A stretch of 64,000 nt of DNA from Chitinophagales bacterium (GCA_017303875.1 JAFLBP010000004.1:170915-234914); one strand, 5' to 3'; positions 1 to 13,961 are shown, numbered from the stretch's first letter. The notes: generated by a model from the letters alone, not told the origin. Numbers and translations: made by a program.

Positions 1-114
1 ACCACAACTGGTAGTTACAAAACGCTTCCTCCCTGATTCAATTAAAACCTGTACTGTTTTTTAACCACGGATGATCAGCACGAAGCCTGAAAATCCAGCG
101 AATACGAACTGATT

Positions 115-4632
<4,518 letters not shown>

Positions 4633-4658
4633 TTTTTCACAATAAAATTAGATTCCCA

Positions 4659-6128
4659 ATGGGTAAACCCACCGGATTTTTAGAATATACGCGTCGGCTG
4701 CCGGCAAAAGAAGCTGCCGAAACCCGCACGCAGCACTACCGCGAATTTGTACAGCGCTACGACACACAAAACCTGCACGAGCAATCGGCCCGCTGCATGA
4801 ATTGCGGCGTTCCGTTTTGCCACAACGGCTGTCCGCTCGGCAATGTCATTCCGGAATTTAACGACGCCGTTTATCGCGGTCGCTGGCAGGAGGCGTATGA
4901 AATTCTGAGTTCGACCAACAATTTTCCGGAGTTCACGGGCCGAATTTGTCCGGCGCCCTGCGAAAGCGCCTGCGTATTGGGCATTAACGCCCCGCCTGTG
5001 GCCATTGAAGAAATTGAAAAACATATTATCGAAATTGCGTTTGAACGCGGTTTTGTAAAAGCTAAAACGCATTTTCACCGCAGCGGGAAAAAAGTTGCCG
5101 TCGTCGGTTCCGGCCCCGCCGGATTGGCTGCGGCTGCCCAGCTCAATGCTGCCGGACACAGCGTGACGGTTTTTGAGCGCGATGCACAACCCGGCGGACT
5201 CTTGCGTTACGGCATTCCCGATTTCAAACTTGAAAAATGGGTCGTTGAACGCCGCATCAAACTCATGGAAGCAGAAGGCATTGTGTTCCGCTGCAATGCC
5301 AATGTAGGCGACAACATCTCGGTTAACGACCTGCTTCGCGAATACCAGGCCATCGTGCTGGCCGGCGGTTCAAGTGTTCCCCGCGATCTGGAAACGACAC
5401 CGGGCAGAAACCTGAAAGGCGTACATTTTGCCATGGATTTTCTCCGGCAACAAAATCAGCGGCTCAGCGGAGAAGCCATCAGCGGAGAACCCATTCTTGC
5501 CACGGGCAAACGCGTGGTGGTGATCGGCGGCGGCGACACGGGCAGCGACTGCGTGGGCACCTCCAATCGCCAGGGTGCAAGTTCGGTCATGCAACTCGAA
5601 CTCATGCCCATGCCACCCGAGGCGCGTACCCCTCAGATGCCCTGGCCCCTTTATCCGATGGTGCTGAAAACCAGTACCTCGCATGAAGAAGGCTGCGACC
5701 GCGAATGGGCTTTGCTGACCAAGGCTTTTCTCGGCGACGCGCAGGGGCGCTTGCGGGCCATTCAGGTGGTGAAGTTGGAATGGCAAAGTGGCCCGGACGG
5801 TCGCCCGGCGCGCTTTACAGAAGTGCCCGGCTCCGAGCAGGAAATTCCCTGCGAGCTGGCTTTTCTGGCAATGGGCTTTTTGCATCCGCAACACAACGGC
5901 ATGCTTCAGCAATTGGATGTGGGCCTGGATGAGCGCGGGAATATATCGGCGCCTGAAAGTAATTATCGCAGCAATATTGCCAAAGTATTTGCCGCAGGCG
6001 ATATGCGCCGGGGCCAGTCTCTGGTGGTCTGGGCGATTAGTGAAGGCCGGGAGTGCGCCCGTCAGGTAGATTTATACCTTAATAATGGCGTGTCGCTGCT
6101 TGAAACCAAAGACGCTGCGCTGTGCTAA
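4659..6128 (+). CDS. gltD: Glutamate synthase small subunit (beta)
   Basis: Flavoprotein that passes electrons from NADPH to GltB. The N-terminal Fe-S region has CMNCGVPFC and CPAPCESAC. The FAD Rossmann motif [11 protein letters not shown] and the NAD(P)H motif [10 protein letters not shown] are intact, and the length (489 residues) is normal. I start at the ATG giving [10 protein letters not shown], the conserved GltD N-terminus, rather than at an ATG 30 bases upstream that overlaps the gltB stop. It lies directly downstream of gltB, as expected for a heteromeric enzyme. Confidence 0.96.
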   Translation: MGKPTGFLEYTRRLPAKEAAETRTQHYREFVQRYDTQNLHEQSARCMNCGVPFCHNGCPLGNVIPEFNDAVYRGRWQEAYEILSSTNNFPEFTGRICPAPCESACVLGINAPPVAIEEIEKHIIEIAFERGFVKAKTHFHRSGKKVAVVGSGPAGLAAAAQLNAAGHSVTVFERDAQPGGLLRYGIPDFKLEKWVVERRIKLMEAEGIVFRCNANVGDNISVNDLLREYQAIVLAGGSSVPRDLETTPGRNLKGVHFAMDFLRQQNQRLSGEAISGEPILATGKRVVVIGGGDTGSDCVGTSNRQGASSVMQLELMPMPPEARTPQMPWPLYPMVLKTSTSHEEGCDREWALLTKAFLGDAQGRLRAIQVVKLEWQSGPDGRPARFTEVPGSEQEIPCELAFLAMGFLHPQHNGMLQQLDVGLDERGNISAPESNYRSNIAKVFAAGDMRRGQSLVVWAISEGRECARQVDLYLNNGVSLLETKDAALC

Positions 6129-6223
6129 GGGATTGGTACGGCAGGAGAGTTAGTTTATGGCCGGATGATGAATTTCCGGACAAGCTATTGAGGTATTGGG
6201 GTTAAACTGCTGTCATTTCCGCA

Positions 6224-6231
6224 TACCTTTG
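6224..6231 (+). promoter_or_regulatory. Possible Bacteroidota -7 box upstream of truB
   Basis: TACCTTTG matches TAnnTTTG four bases before the truB ATG. No good -33 TTG is seen at the right distance, and the transcript would be nearly leaderless. Confidence 0.35.
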
Positions 6232-6235
6232 CGGC

Positions 6236-7048
6236 ATGTTTACACTTCTTACTCCCGAAACCGGCCTGCCGGCAGCATTTCCCAAAAGTGCAGTACTGTT
6301 GATCAACAAGCCTTTGGGCTGGACCTCCTTTGATGTGGTCAATAAAATTCGCTGGCTGCTCTGCAAGCGGCTGGGCACCAAAAAGCTGAAAGTGGGGCAT
6401 GCCGGTACGCTGGATCCGCTTGCCGATGGTTTGCTCTTGCTTTGTGTGGGAGAAGCTACCCGCCTCATCGATCAGTTTCAGGCAATGCCGAAGGTCTACA
6501 CCGGTGTGTTTACTTTTGGCGCCACCACGGCCTCCTATGACCGGGAAAAAGCCTGTGATAATTTTTTTCCTGTGGAGCACCTCAGCGATGAATTGCTGCA
6601 ATCTTTATTGCCAAAATTCAGGGGTGCTGTTGTGCAAATTCCGCCCGTTTATTCGGCGGTTAAGGTAGATGGCAAACGGGTTTATAAAAATGCCCGTACC
6701 GGCGAAACGGTGGAGATGCCCGAACGCACCGTGCAAATTGACACATTTACCCTTGGCAATTTACAGCCCGTTCCGCCGCCGGAATTTCCCGGGGCGCGGA
6801 TTATCAGTAATAAAGGCGCGGCCATTTGGCAACATCCTGATTACGAGGCCGGTAAACAATGTACTTTTGAGGTAAAATGCAGCAAAGGCACCTACATTCG
6901 ATCCCTGGCTTTCGACCTTGGTGAAGCCGCCGGCAGTGGCACCTACCTGAGCGCACTCCGCCGGACCGCCAGCGGTGGCTTCGAATTAAAAGATGCCTGG
7001 ACCATTGAGCAAATTACAGCCGCAGCAAACACCCCTGCAAATCCCTGA
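6236..7048 (+). CDS. truB: tRNA pseudouridine-55 synthase
   Basis: Converts U55 of the tRNA T-loop to pseudouridine. The family signature is present: the LLINKPLGWTS start and GHAGTLDPLADG, with catalytic Asp60, followed by the YSAVKVDGKRVY and KGTYIRSLA blocks. At 270 residues it is the compact form with a short C-terminus. It converges on argS with 3 bases between the stop codons. It has its own likely start at 6236, since the 107 bases after gltD contain no other gene. Confidence 0.95.
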   Translation: MFTLLTPETGLPAAFPKSAVLLINKPLGWTSFDVVNKIRWLLCKRLGTKKLKVGHAGTLDPLADGLLLLCVGEATRLIDQFQAMPKVYTGVFTFGATTASYDREKACDNFFPVEHLSDELLQSLLPKFRGAVVQIPPVYSAVKVDGKRVYKNARTGETVEMPERTVQIDTFTLGNLQPVPPPEFPGARIISNKGAAIWQHPDYEAGKQCTFEVKCSKGTYIRSLAFDLGEAAGSGTYLSALRRTASGGFELKDAWTIEQITAAANTPANP

Positions 7049-7051
7049 TTT

Positions 7052-8905
7052 TTACATCCGCTCCGGCATATCAATGCCGAGCAGGGACATGGCCGAATTC
7101 AAAACGCTGCCCACGGCGCGGCTGAGTTCTAAGCGGAAAGCGCGGGCATCGGCGGCATCTGCGTTGAAAATGGAAAGGTCGTGCCAGAACTTGTGATAGC
7201 TTTTGGCTAAACTGTAACAGTAGTTGGCAATCAGCGACGGGTCATATTCCGCAGCAGCCGTTTGGATGAGTTGCGGGTATTCGTGCAGGGCTTTGAGCAA
7301 CTCTTTTTCTTGTGCCTGAATATCCGTGTATTGCGCGGCAGGTGTCAGATCTACGCCTTCGCGGGCTACGCGCTGCAACAAACCGTTGATGCGCACGAAA
7401 GAATACTGGATGTAAGGACCGGTCTGGCCTTGCATGTCCATGGATTCTTCCGGATTGAAGATCATTTTTTTCTTGGGATGCACCTTGATGATGAAAAACT
7501 TCAAGGCGCCAAGACCTACTTTTTTCAAAATTCCCTCGCGCTCTTCTACAGAAAACTGGTCGACTTCTCCGCGTTCGCGCGCCTGCTCCCTTGCGATGCT
7601 GATTACCTCCTGCATCAGATCATCGGCGTCTACAACGGTGCCTTCGCGGGTTTTCATGCGGCCGGTTGGCAGTTCCACCAAGCCATACGACAAGTGGTAG
7701 AGGCCTGCGGCGTAAGGCTCTTCGAGGCGTTTCAGGATTTCAAACAAGACGGCAAAGTGGTAGTTCTGTTCGTCGGCAACCACATATACCATGCGGTCGC
7801 AGCCAAAATCCTGGTAGCGCATGTGGGCAGTCCCCATATCCTGTGTCACATAAACAGACGTGCCGTCGGAGCGCAGCACCACTTTCTGATCGAGGCCGGC
7901 ATCGGCCAGGTCGACCCAAACTGAGCCATCGTCTTTGCGATAGAACACGTTTTTATTCAGGCCCATCTCTACCATGTCTTTACCGAGCAGGTAGGTATCG
8001 CTTTCGTAGTAAAGCTTGTCGAAACTTACGCCGAGGTCGCCGTAGGTTTTGTCAAATCCCTGATACACCCAGTTGTTCATCCGCCGCCACAAGGCTACGG
8101 TTTCCGGGTCGCCGGCTTCCCATTTGAGCAGCATTTCACGCACTTCGGCGCCGAGTACGGAAAACTCGTTGAACCATTTATTTTTATAATCTTTAAAGAA
8201 ATCTTTTCTTTCCTGTTCCTGCTTTTTACGTTGGCTGTATTGTGCTGTTGCGGCATCGGTTTGCTGCCATTGCTCGTATTCTTCTTTGATTTTTTGTTCA
8301 AAGAGGACGTAGAAATCACCTACCAGATGGTCGCCTTTAACGCCGCTGTTTTCAGGAGTTTTGCCTTCGCCGAATTTTTGCCACGAAAGCATACTTTTGC
8401 AAATGGCCACCCCGCGGTCGTTGATGATTTGTACGCGCACCACTTCGTGTCCGGCCGCTTCGAGGATGCGGCTGCACGACCAACCCAATAAGATATTGCG
8501 GATATGGCCCAGGTGCAGGGGCTTGTTGGTATTGGGGGAAGAATATTCCACCATCACTTTGTGCCCGGTGCGGGCGCCGCGTCCGAAATCGGGGTCATTG
8601 TTGAGTCCCTGCAGGAACTGTTGCCAGTAAGCAGGTGCTGTTTCCAGGTTCAGAAAACCCTTTACTACACTGTAGCCGCTCAGTTGAGGAATTTTTTCCA
8701 AAATAGCCTTGCCCATCTCTTCTGCAACGGCGTCGGGGGCTTTTTTGGCCATTTTGACAAATGGGAAAACAACCACCGAGTAATCGCCGGAGAATTCGGC
8801 GGGCGTGGGGCTAACCTGAATCTTGGAAAAATCGGGTGTTTCACCGTATAAAGTCGCCACCGTCTCTGCAACAGCCTGGCGAATCTGCTCAACAATTGTG
8901 CTCAT
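7052..8905 (-). CDS. argS: Arginyl-tRNA synthetase
   Basis: Class I synthetase charging tRNA-Arg. The HIGH motif is HLGH at residues 131-134 and the KMSKS-equivalent is GRMKTREGT. An N-terminal Arg-tRNA additional domain and a C-terminal DALR anticodon-binding domain frame the catalytic core. I choose the ATG giving MSTIVEQIRQ (617 residues). A longer in-frame ATG at 8953 would extend through the likely promoter. It lies about 100 bases downstream of the CCG-domain protein on the same strand. Confidence 0.96.
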   Translation of the reverse strand: MSTIVEQIRQAVAETVATLYGETPDFSKIQVSPTPAEFSGDYSVVVFPFVKMAKKAPDAVAEEMGKAILEKIPQLSGYSVVKGFLNLETAPAYWQQFLQGLNNDPDFGRGARTGHKVMVEYSSPNTNKPLHLGHIRNILLGWSCSRILEAAGHEVVRVQIINDRGVAICKSMLSWQKFGEGKTPENSGVKGDHLVGDFYVLFEQKIKEEYEQWQQTDAATAQYSQRKKQEQERKDFFKDYKNKWFNEFSVLGAEVREMLLKWEAGDPETVALWRRMNNWVYQGFDKTYGDLGVSFDKLYYESDTYLLGKDMVEMGLNKNVFYRKDDGSVWVDLADAGLDQKVVLRSDGTSVYVTQDMGTAHMRYQDFGCDRMVYVVADEQNYHFAVLFEILKRLEEPYAAGLYHLSYGLVELPTGRMKTREGTVVDADDLMQEVISIAREQARERGEVDQFSVEEREGILKKVGLGALKFFIIKVHPKKKMIFNPEESMDMQGQTGPYIQYSFVRINGLLQRVAREGVDLTPAAQYTDIQAQEKELLKALHEYPQLIQTAAAEYDPSLIANYCYSLAKSYHKFWHDLSIFNADAADARAFRLELSRAVGSVLNSAMSLLGIDMPERM

Positions 8906-8932
8906 GAAAATGGGTTGCTTGATTTGCGGCCG

Positions 8933-8940
8933 CAAAGCTA
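8933..8940 (-). promoter_or_regulatory. Possible -7 box for argS
   Basis: The minus strand reads TAGCTTTG (TAnnTTTG), 28 bases before the chosen argS start. The -33 element is not clear. Confidence 0.35.
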
Positions 8941-9006
8941 CGGAAATAACCATGAACGAGAAGCGATATGCCGGGAATGTAATCCCGATCGCACCGAAAA
9001 TGAAAT

Positions 9007-9783
9007 TTACAGGCGTGTGAGAATCATTTCGGAGAGATCGTACACCGGAATTTGCTCGTTTTTCTCTTTGGCTTTCAGACCGTCCTGCAACATGGTAATA
9101 CAGAACGGACAGTTGGCGGCAACGCCCTGCGGGTCGGTGCCGATTGCCTCTTCAATTCGTTCCACATTGATGCGCTTGTCGCCGGGCTCGTCTTCTTTCC
9201 ACATTTGAGCGCCACCGGCGCCGCAGCAAAGACCGTTCTGGCGCGATCTTTTCATTTCTACCAGGTCTACATCGAGGGCTTCGAGCAGGGCGCGTGGTGC
9301 TTCGTAGACGTCGTTGGCGCGGCCTAAATAGCAGGAATCGTGGTAAACAATGCGTTTGCCTTTAAAATCGCCACCTTCTTTCAGCTTGAGCTTGCCGTCT
9401 TTTATCAGCTCGTTCAGGAGCTGTGTATGGTGCACTACTTCATAATGGCCGCCCAGTTCGGGGTATTCATTTTTGAGGGTATTGAAACAGTGCGGACAAG
9501 CCGTGACCATCTTTTTTACGCCGTACATATTCAGCGTTTCGATGTTCATGGCGGCGGTCATTTGAAATAAAAATTCATTACCGGCGCGGCGGGCCGGGTC
9601 GCCGGTGCAGCGTTCTTCTTCACCGAGAATGGCAAATGAAAGTCCGGCATGCTCCAGAATGGTACATAAAGCACGGGTGATTTTTTGCGCACGGGCATCG
9701 TAAGAGCCGGCACAACCTACCCAAAAAACAATTTCCGGGCTTTCCCCGGCTGCCTGATATTCTGCAATGGTACGAATGGCCAT
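9007..9783 (-). CDS. CCG-domain (Fe-S)-binding oxidoreductase subunit
   Basis: Contains two cysteine-rich CCG domains (PF02754 type) like heterodisulfide reductase HdrB, LutA and the C-terminus of glycolate oxidase GlcF. Copy one has VGCAGS (Cys24), Cys59 and ACPHC. Copy two has HDSCYLGR, LCCGAGG and NCPFC. Such domains bind an unusual [4Fe-4S] cluster and pass electrons to thiol or quinone acceptors. Its partner is almost certainly the membrane 4Fe-4S protein encoded 83 bases upstream. Together they resemble a split version of the FadF-like ETF:menaquinone oxidoreductase. The electron donor cannot be told from the sequence. Confidence 0.88.
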   Translation of the reverse strand: MAIRTIAEYQAAGESPEIVFWVGCAGSYDARAQKITRALCTILEHAGLSFAILGEEERCTGDPARRAGNEFLFQMTAAMNIETLNMYGVKKMVTACPHCFNTLKNEYPELGGHYEVVHHTQLLNELIKDGKLKLKEGGDFKGKRIVYHDSCYLGRANDVYEAPRALLEALDVDLVEMKRSRQNGLCCGAGGAQMWKEDEPGDKRINVERIEEAIGTDPQGVAANCPFCITMLQDGLKAKEKNEQIPVYDLSEMILTRL

Positions 9784-9866
9784 TTTGATTGTAGATTTTA
9801 AATTTTTAAGGCTTGATTCACTTTCAAAGAATTATGATGACTTGACGTTTTTTCGCTCATCACGCA

Positions 9867-11180
9867 TCACTCATTTTTCCACGCATCCCGCGCTTGTCCC
9901 ATTTGCCAGGCAGCGCCGGCATTTTCAATGGCATTGAACATGGGCATCCACTCGGAAGGGCCGGCAGACTGGGTCAGGATTTCGTGTCGGCGCAGTTGAA
10001 GAATAATATCAAGCGGGTTAATGAGTACGGGGCAGGCTTCCACGCAGGCATTACAGGTGGTGCAGGCGTGAATTTCCTCCGGACTGATATAATCGAAAAG
10101 GCTCTTGCCGTCCTGGTAGTTTTCAAGGGTGAATTTACCGCTGTCGAGATTGGCGCCGATCTCGTCGGCACGATCCCGCACGTCCATCATCACTTTGCGC
10201 GGTGAAAGTTTTTTACCGGTTTGGTTGGCCGGGCAGGCCGCCGTACAACGACCGCATTCGGTGCAGGAATAGGCTTGTAGGATATTGGTCCAGCGCAGGC
10301 TCATGACGTCATTTGCCCCAAATTCGGGCAATTCTGCCGGAGCGGCGCCATCCGGCTGATCGAGGCCCATCATAATGCGCACTTCCTTCTGGATTTCAGG
10401 CATGTTCTCCATTTTACCCTTTGCGCTCAGGCTTGCATACCAGGTGTTGGGGAAGGCAAGCAGGATGTGCAAGTGCTTGGAATAAGGCAGGTAACAAAGA
10501 AAACCGAGCACAACGCTCAGGTGCAGCCACCAGCCAAAACGCTCAATAAACATGAGGGTATCATTGGAAGCGATATTGCCGAACAAAGCCGGCCCGAGCC
10601 AGCTGCTCACTGCAAAATTGCCGGTATGATGGTATACTTCCGGAAGGCGACCCTGCAAAACGGTATCGGCGCCATTCATACTGAAAATACCGATGATGAG
10701 CAGGATTTCTGCCAGCAGAATCAGGTTGGCGTCTAAGCTGGGAAACCCTTTCAGCTCCGGTTTTCGGAAACGCGGCACATGAAGCAGGTTGCGGCGGCTC
10801 AGGAAAATGAGCGTTGCCACCAATGCCAGTACCGACAGGATTTCGATAAAGGAAATAATAAAGGTGTACAGTCCGCCGAGCATTGGCGCAAACAGTCGGT
10901 GCTGGTGCAGCACCCCGTCGGCAATGATCTCAATCAGTTCAATCTGCGTAATGATAAAGGCGACGTAGATGAAAAGGTGCAGAACGGCGGGCAGCATGTT
11001 CTTGAACATTTTCTTCTGGCCCAGCGCTACGAGCAATACATTGCGCCAGCGGGCAGACTTGTCGCCGGCCACAACTTCGGCTTTGCCGAGCAGAATGTTG
11101 CGTCGGATGCGGCTGAAGCCACGCCAGGCAAACCAGGAGGCGCCGATAAATAACAGGACAAAAACGATGGTGTGCAACAT
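9867..11180 (-). CDS. Membrane 4Fe-4S dicluster protein (HdrC/NarI-like fusion)
   Basis: The N-terminal ~260 residues hold about six membrane helices resembling a NarI-type cytochrome b subunit. The C-terminal soluble part has two ferredoxin-type clusters, CTECGRCTAACP near residue 306 and CTTCNACVEACP near 373. The arrangement (NarI-like membrane part, then two 4Fe-4S clusters) equals the first two thirds of FadF-like ETF:quinone oxidoreductases; the CCG part is the next gene. The inferred role is electron transfer between a soluble donor, possibly ETF, and menaquinone. The haem-ligand histidines were not individually checked. Confidence 0.87.
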   Translation of the reverse strand: MLHTIVFVLLFIGASWFAWRGFSRIRRNILLGKAEVVAGDKSARWRNVLLVALGQKKMFKNMLPAVLHLFIYVAFIITQIELIEIIADGVLHQHRLFAPMLGGLYTFIISFIEILSVLALVATLIFLSRRNLLHVPRFRKPELKGFPSLDANLILLAEILLIIGIFSMNGADTVLQGRLPEVYHHTGNFAVSSWLGPALFGNIASNDTLMFIERFGWWLHLSVVLGFLCYLPYSKHLHILLAFPNTWYASLSAKGKMENMPEIQKEVRIMMGLDQPDGAAPAELPEFGANDVMSLRWTNILQAYSCTECGRCTAACPANQTGKKLSPRKVMMDVRDRADEIGANLDSGKFTLENYQDGKSLFDYISPEEIHACTTCNACVEACPVLINPLDIILQLRRHEILTQSAGPSEWMPMFNAIENAGAAWQMGQARDAWKNE

Positions 11181-11282
11181 AGTTTATTCGGTTCGGAAAA
11201 ATGTTTTTTACCTTGAGCGGCGAAAATACAGCGAGTATGGCTGAATTTTGCGCAAGTTTACAGTTTAGCACGATTTTAAACA

Positions 11283-11795
11283 ATGAAAATACTCGACGAC
11301 CGTCAGATTCGACAGAAAATCAAACGATTAGCCATTGAAATGCTGGAGCAGCACTTTGATGAGCCGGAACTTATTCTGGCCGGACTGAACAGAAACGGCT
11401 ATGGATTTGCCGAACTGCTGCTTGCTGAACTGAAGCCTATTTTGCCGCCCGGACTAAAAATTACCCTTACCCGAATCCGCCTTAATCCGGCCAACCCGCT
11501 GGAATATGCGCCGGAAATCGAATTGCCCTTGTCGGCTATACAGAGCAAACCCGTGGTGATAGTAGATGATGTTTGCAATACCGGCCGCACCACGTTTTAT
11601 GCCATTCAGCCCCTGTTGCAGGTAATTCCCAAGTCGGTGGAAGTGGCTGCCTTGGTTGACCGCAAGCATAAGGCATTTCCGGTGAAGGTAGATTACGTCG
11701 GGCTTTCATTAGCCACCACTTTGCTCGATCATATTGTGGTTCAGATTCGGGAAGTAGCGGAAATGGCTGTTTATTTGGAAGCCAAAGCCGGTTAA
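11283..11795 (+). CDS. PyrR-like phosphoribosyltransferase
   Basis: Type I PRTase fold with the PRPP-binding loop VVIVDDVCNTGRTT at residues 91-104. The ALVDRKHKAFP...DYVGLSLAT block is typical of PyrR, the bifunctional pyrimidine operon regulator/uracil phosphoribosyltransferase. 170 residues is normal for that group. No pyr genes are adjacent, so the function could be uracil salvage only or another base; I do not assign a symbol. It lies head to head with the membrane Fe-S gene, about 100 bases apart. Confidence 0.8.
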   Translation: MKILDDRQIRQKIKRLAIEMLEQHFDEPELILAGLNRNGYGFAELLLAELKPILPPGLKITLTRIRLNPANPLEYAPEIELPLSAIQSKPVVIVDDVCNTGRTTFYAIQPLLQVIPKSVEVAALVDRKHKAFPVKVDYVGLSLATTLLDHIVVQIREVAEMAVYLEAKAG

Positions 11796-11874
11796 AGGCC
11801 AGTTGTTAAGCCAAGATCAGGTCGGTCGCTTGTCAAATTCCCAAAGGAACTTTCCGCAATCCCTTTTATTTGGC

Positions 11875-11882
11875 TATCTTTG
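11875..11882 (+). promoter_or_regulatory. Possible -7 box before the dehydrogenase gene
   Basis: TATCTTTG matches TAnnTTTG, 35 bases before the ATG at 11918. No TTG lies at the ideal -33 spacing. Confidence 0.4.
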
Positions 11883-11917
11883 CGCCCGCCTTCTGGCTGC
11901 CTAATCAAATATCACTC

Positions 11918-13120
11918 ATGACTAAAATTGGAGTCATCCGCGAGGGAAAGGTTCCTCCCGATGCACGTGCGCCGTTAACACCACAACAATGCGCACAAGC
12001 AATCAAAGATTTCGGATTGGAGGTAGTAGTTGCTCCTTCCCCCATACGTTGTTATACAGATGAAGAGTATCGCGCGGCAGGCGTTTCCTTGCAGGAAGAT
12101 CTGTCGGATTGTGATATCCTCTTAGGCGTCAAAGAGGTTCCGATTGACTGGCTCCTGCCTGGCAAAACCTATCTCTTTTTTTCCCATACCATCAAAAAGC
12201 AGCCCTATAACAAGCCGCTGTTACAAGCTGTTTTGCAGCATAATATCCGACTGATTGATTATGAAGTGATTACCGATGAAAAAGGGCAGCGCCTCATCGC
12301 GTTCGGGTATTATGCGGGAATTGTAGGGGCGCATAATGGCCTTTGGACGTACGGGCAGCGCAGTGGCGCCTTTTCCTTGCCCCGCCTCAAGGATTGCCAC
12401 GATTACGCCGAAGCGGTGGAGGTATACCAGCAGACCCAATTGCCGCCCTTGCGCATTGTATTAACCGGTGGCGGAAGGGTGGCTGCCGGAGCTGCCCGCA
12501 ATCTGCTGGACATGGGTATTCAGCAGGTGTCGCCAGCCGATTATTTGCAGAATACTTATGAAGTGGCAGTATTTACCCAAATACATGCCCACGACTATGC
12601 GCGTCGCAAAGATGGACAAGCTTTTGACAAGGCGCATTTTTATGCCCATGGCGACGCTTACGAAAGCAGCTTTGCGCCGTATTATCGTTGTTCGGATATA
12701 TTTTTAAACGGTATTTTTTACGATAAAAAAGCGCCGGCATTTTTCTCTGTTGAAGCCATGCGTTCGCCTGATTTCAAGATTCAGGTTATTGCAGACATTA
12801 CTTGCGATATTATGCCGGATGCTTCGGTGCCAGCCACCATCCGACCCAGTAAAATTGCAGATCCGGTATTTGGTTTTGATCCGCATTCCGGAGCGGAGTG
12901 TGCGCCGTTTTCCCCTGCTGCTGTGGATATTATGGCGATCGACAACCTGCCTTCGGAGTTGCCGCGCGATGCTTCAGCTTTTTTTGGGGAGCAAATGTTG
13001 CGCAATGTGTTGCCCGAATTGATCCACGGACGCCAGAGCGACGTGATTGTGCGGGGCATGATTGCTGAAAATGGCGCATTGACCGAGCGATACAAGTACC
13101 TGAGCGACTACGTGCAGTAG
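11918..13120 (+). CDS. Saccharopine/alanine dehydrogenase-like NAD(P)-dependent enzyme
   Basis: The N-terminal half is an AlaDh/PNT domain (VIREGKVPPDARAPLTP, then FFSHTIKKQPYN and LIDYEVITDEKGQRLIAFG), closest in look to lysine-forming saccharopine dehydrogenase (LYS1) and the lysine-ketoglutarate reductase half of AASS. The nucleotide-binding segment is IVLTGGGRVAAGAARNLLDMG. 400 residues fits. I start at MTKIGVIREG (11918); the upstream ATG at 11870 precedes a -7 box. The likely role is lysine or amino-acid metabolism, but the substrate is not certain. The stop codon abuts the first REP palindrome. Confidence 0.8.
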   Translation: MTKIGVIREGKVPPDARAPLTPQQCAQAIKDFGLEVVVAPSPIRCYTDEEYRAAGVSLQEDLSDCDILLGVKEVPIDWLLPGKTYLFFSHTIKKQPYNKPLLQAVLQHNIRLIDYEVITDEKGQRLIAFGYYAGIVGAHNGLWTYGQRSGAFSLPRLKDCHDYAEAVEVYQQTQLPPLRIVLTGGGRVAAGAARNLLDMGIQQVSPADYLQNTYEVAVFTQIHAHDYARRKDGQAFDKAHFYAHGDAYESSFAPYYRCSDIFLNGIFYDKKAPAFFSVEAMRSPDFKIQVIADITCDIMPDASVPATIRPSKIADPVFGFDPHSGAECAPFSPAAVDIMAIDNLPSELPRDASAFFGEQMLRNVLPELIHGRQSDVIVRGMIAENGALTERYKYLSDYVQ

Positions 13121-13269
13121 TGCGAAGCTCCGCTTCGCAGCAGTACATCGAAGCTTTGCTTCGATACGTCATATCGGAGGATGCTTCGACGTGCTTTATC
13201 GAAGCAAAGCTTCGATTTACTTTATCGAAACAAAGTTTCGATTTACTTCGTCGAAACGGAGTTTCGACG
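13121..13269. repeat. REP-type palindrome array, six units of 26-bp period
   Basis: Six short palindromes of about 19 bases are separated by constant 7-base spacers. They lie at 13121-13139, 13147-13165, 13173-13190 (degenerate), 13198-13216, 13224-13242 and 13249-13269. The core is cgaagc-NNN-gcttcg, changing to cgaaac-NNN-gtttcg in the last two units, so both arms vary together. The array fills the gap between the dehydrogenase stop codon and the adjacent HUH transposase gene, and a further copy follows that gene. This is the classic arrangement of a REP-associated tyrosine transposase (RAYT). The first unit may also act as terminator for the upstream gene. Confidence 0.88.
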
Positions 13270-13277
13270 TACCTTTG
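13270..13277 (+). promoter_or_regulatory. Possible -7 box of the REP transposase gene
   Basis: TACCTTTG matches TAnnTTTG directly beside the last REP palindrome, 36 bases before the ATG. The upstream -33 region would lie inside that palindrome, so palindrome binding by the transposase could repress its own gene (inference). Confidence 0.4.
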
Positions 13278-13312
13278 TCCGGCTATTCTTATTTAACCAA
13301 AACTATTCCTCT

Positions 13313-13924
13313 ATGCACACTGATTACTATCGGCGTAAGCTGCCGCATTGGCAACCCGCCGGAGCAACTTTTTTCGTTACGTTCAGATTAGCAGGTTCCA
13401 TACCCCTTGAAAAACTACGGGAATTTGAATACCTGCACGCTTTCAAGCGACATCAAATTCAACAAAATCGCAGCCTCGATCCGGAAATGGTAGCTGCGCA
13501 CCTTACAGCAGAACACAAACGGCATTTCGCCAGGGTAGACGACTGGATGGATAAAAATTTAAACGCTCCGCATTTCCTTGGCATACCGGAAGTTGCTACC
13601 TTGGTGGCAGCAACAATTCGGGAAAAAGAAGGGGAGTGGTACATCGTCAATGCCTGCTGTATCATGCCTAATCATGTACACTTGTTGTTGACGTTACACG
13701 AGTCCGCACCGCCCTTAACGAAGGTGATGCAACGCATCAAAGGCGTCAGTGGTTATCATGCAAACAAGTTATTGCAACGAAAAGGGCAGTTCTGGGAGCG
13801 TGAAAGCTACGACCATGTGGTACGAAATGAGTCATCGTTTGCACGGATTGTTGCTTATATCCGCAATAATCCGGTGAAGGCTGGTTTCGTAAAACGTTGG
13901 GAAGACTGGCCCTGGACGTTTTAA
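13313..13924 (+). CDS. REP-associated tyrosine transposase (Y1/HUH, RAYT)
   Basis: 203-residue single-strand DNA transposase of the Y1 family. The HUH metal motif is HVH at residues 121-123 (IMPNHVHLLL). The catalytic tyrosine is most likely Tyr166 in ESYDHVV, and the C-terminal IVAYIRNNPVKAGFV helix is typical of RAYTs. The family binds and cleaves REP hairpins; here six lie directly upstream and one downstream. I start at MHTDYYRRK (13313), because the 44 codons before it only translate the palindrome array. The reading frame is intact, so the enzyme may be active. Confidence 0.92.
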   Translation: MHTDYYRRKLPHWQPAGATFFVTFRLAGSIPLEKLREFEYLHAFKRHQIQQNRSLDPEMVAAHLTAEHKRHFARVDDWMDKNLNAPHFLGIPEVATLVAATIREKEGEWYIVNACCIMPNHVHLLLTLHESAPPLTKVMQRIKGVSGYHANKLLQRKGQFWERESYDHVVRNESSFARIVAYIRNNPVKAGFVKRWEDWPWTF

Positions 13925-13946
13925 TGTTTTTAAAAAATATCAACTA

Positions 13947-13961
13947 CGAAGCGTTGCTTCG
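13947..13961. repeat. REP-type palindrome downstream of the transposase
   Basis: cgaagc-gtt-gcttcg matches the upstream REP units exactly in its arms. It lies 22 bases after the transposase stop and 54 bases before dnaE, so the gene is bracketed by its palindromes. A second small hairpin (gtgcaa/ttgcac, 13964-13981) follows. Confidence 0.8.

Noticed and set aside
13121..13269. CRISPR-like regular array
   Set aside because: Spacers are only 7 bases and nearly constant, and the units are palindromes beside a RAYT gene, so REP elements explain it.
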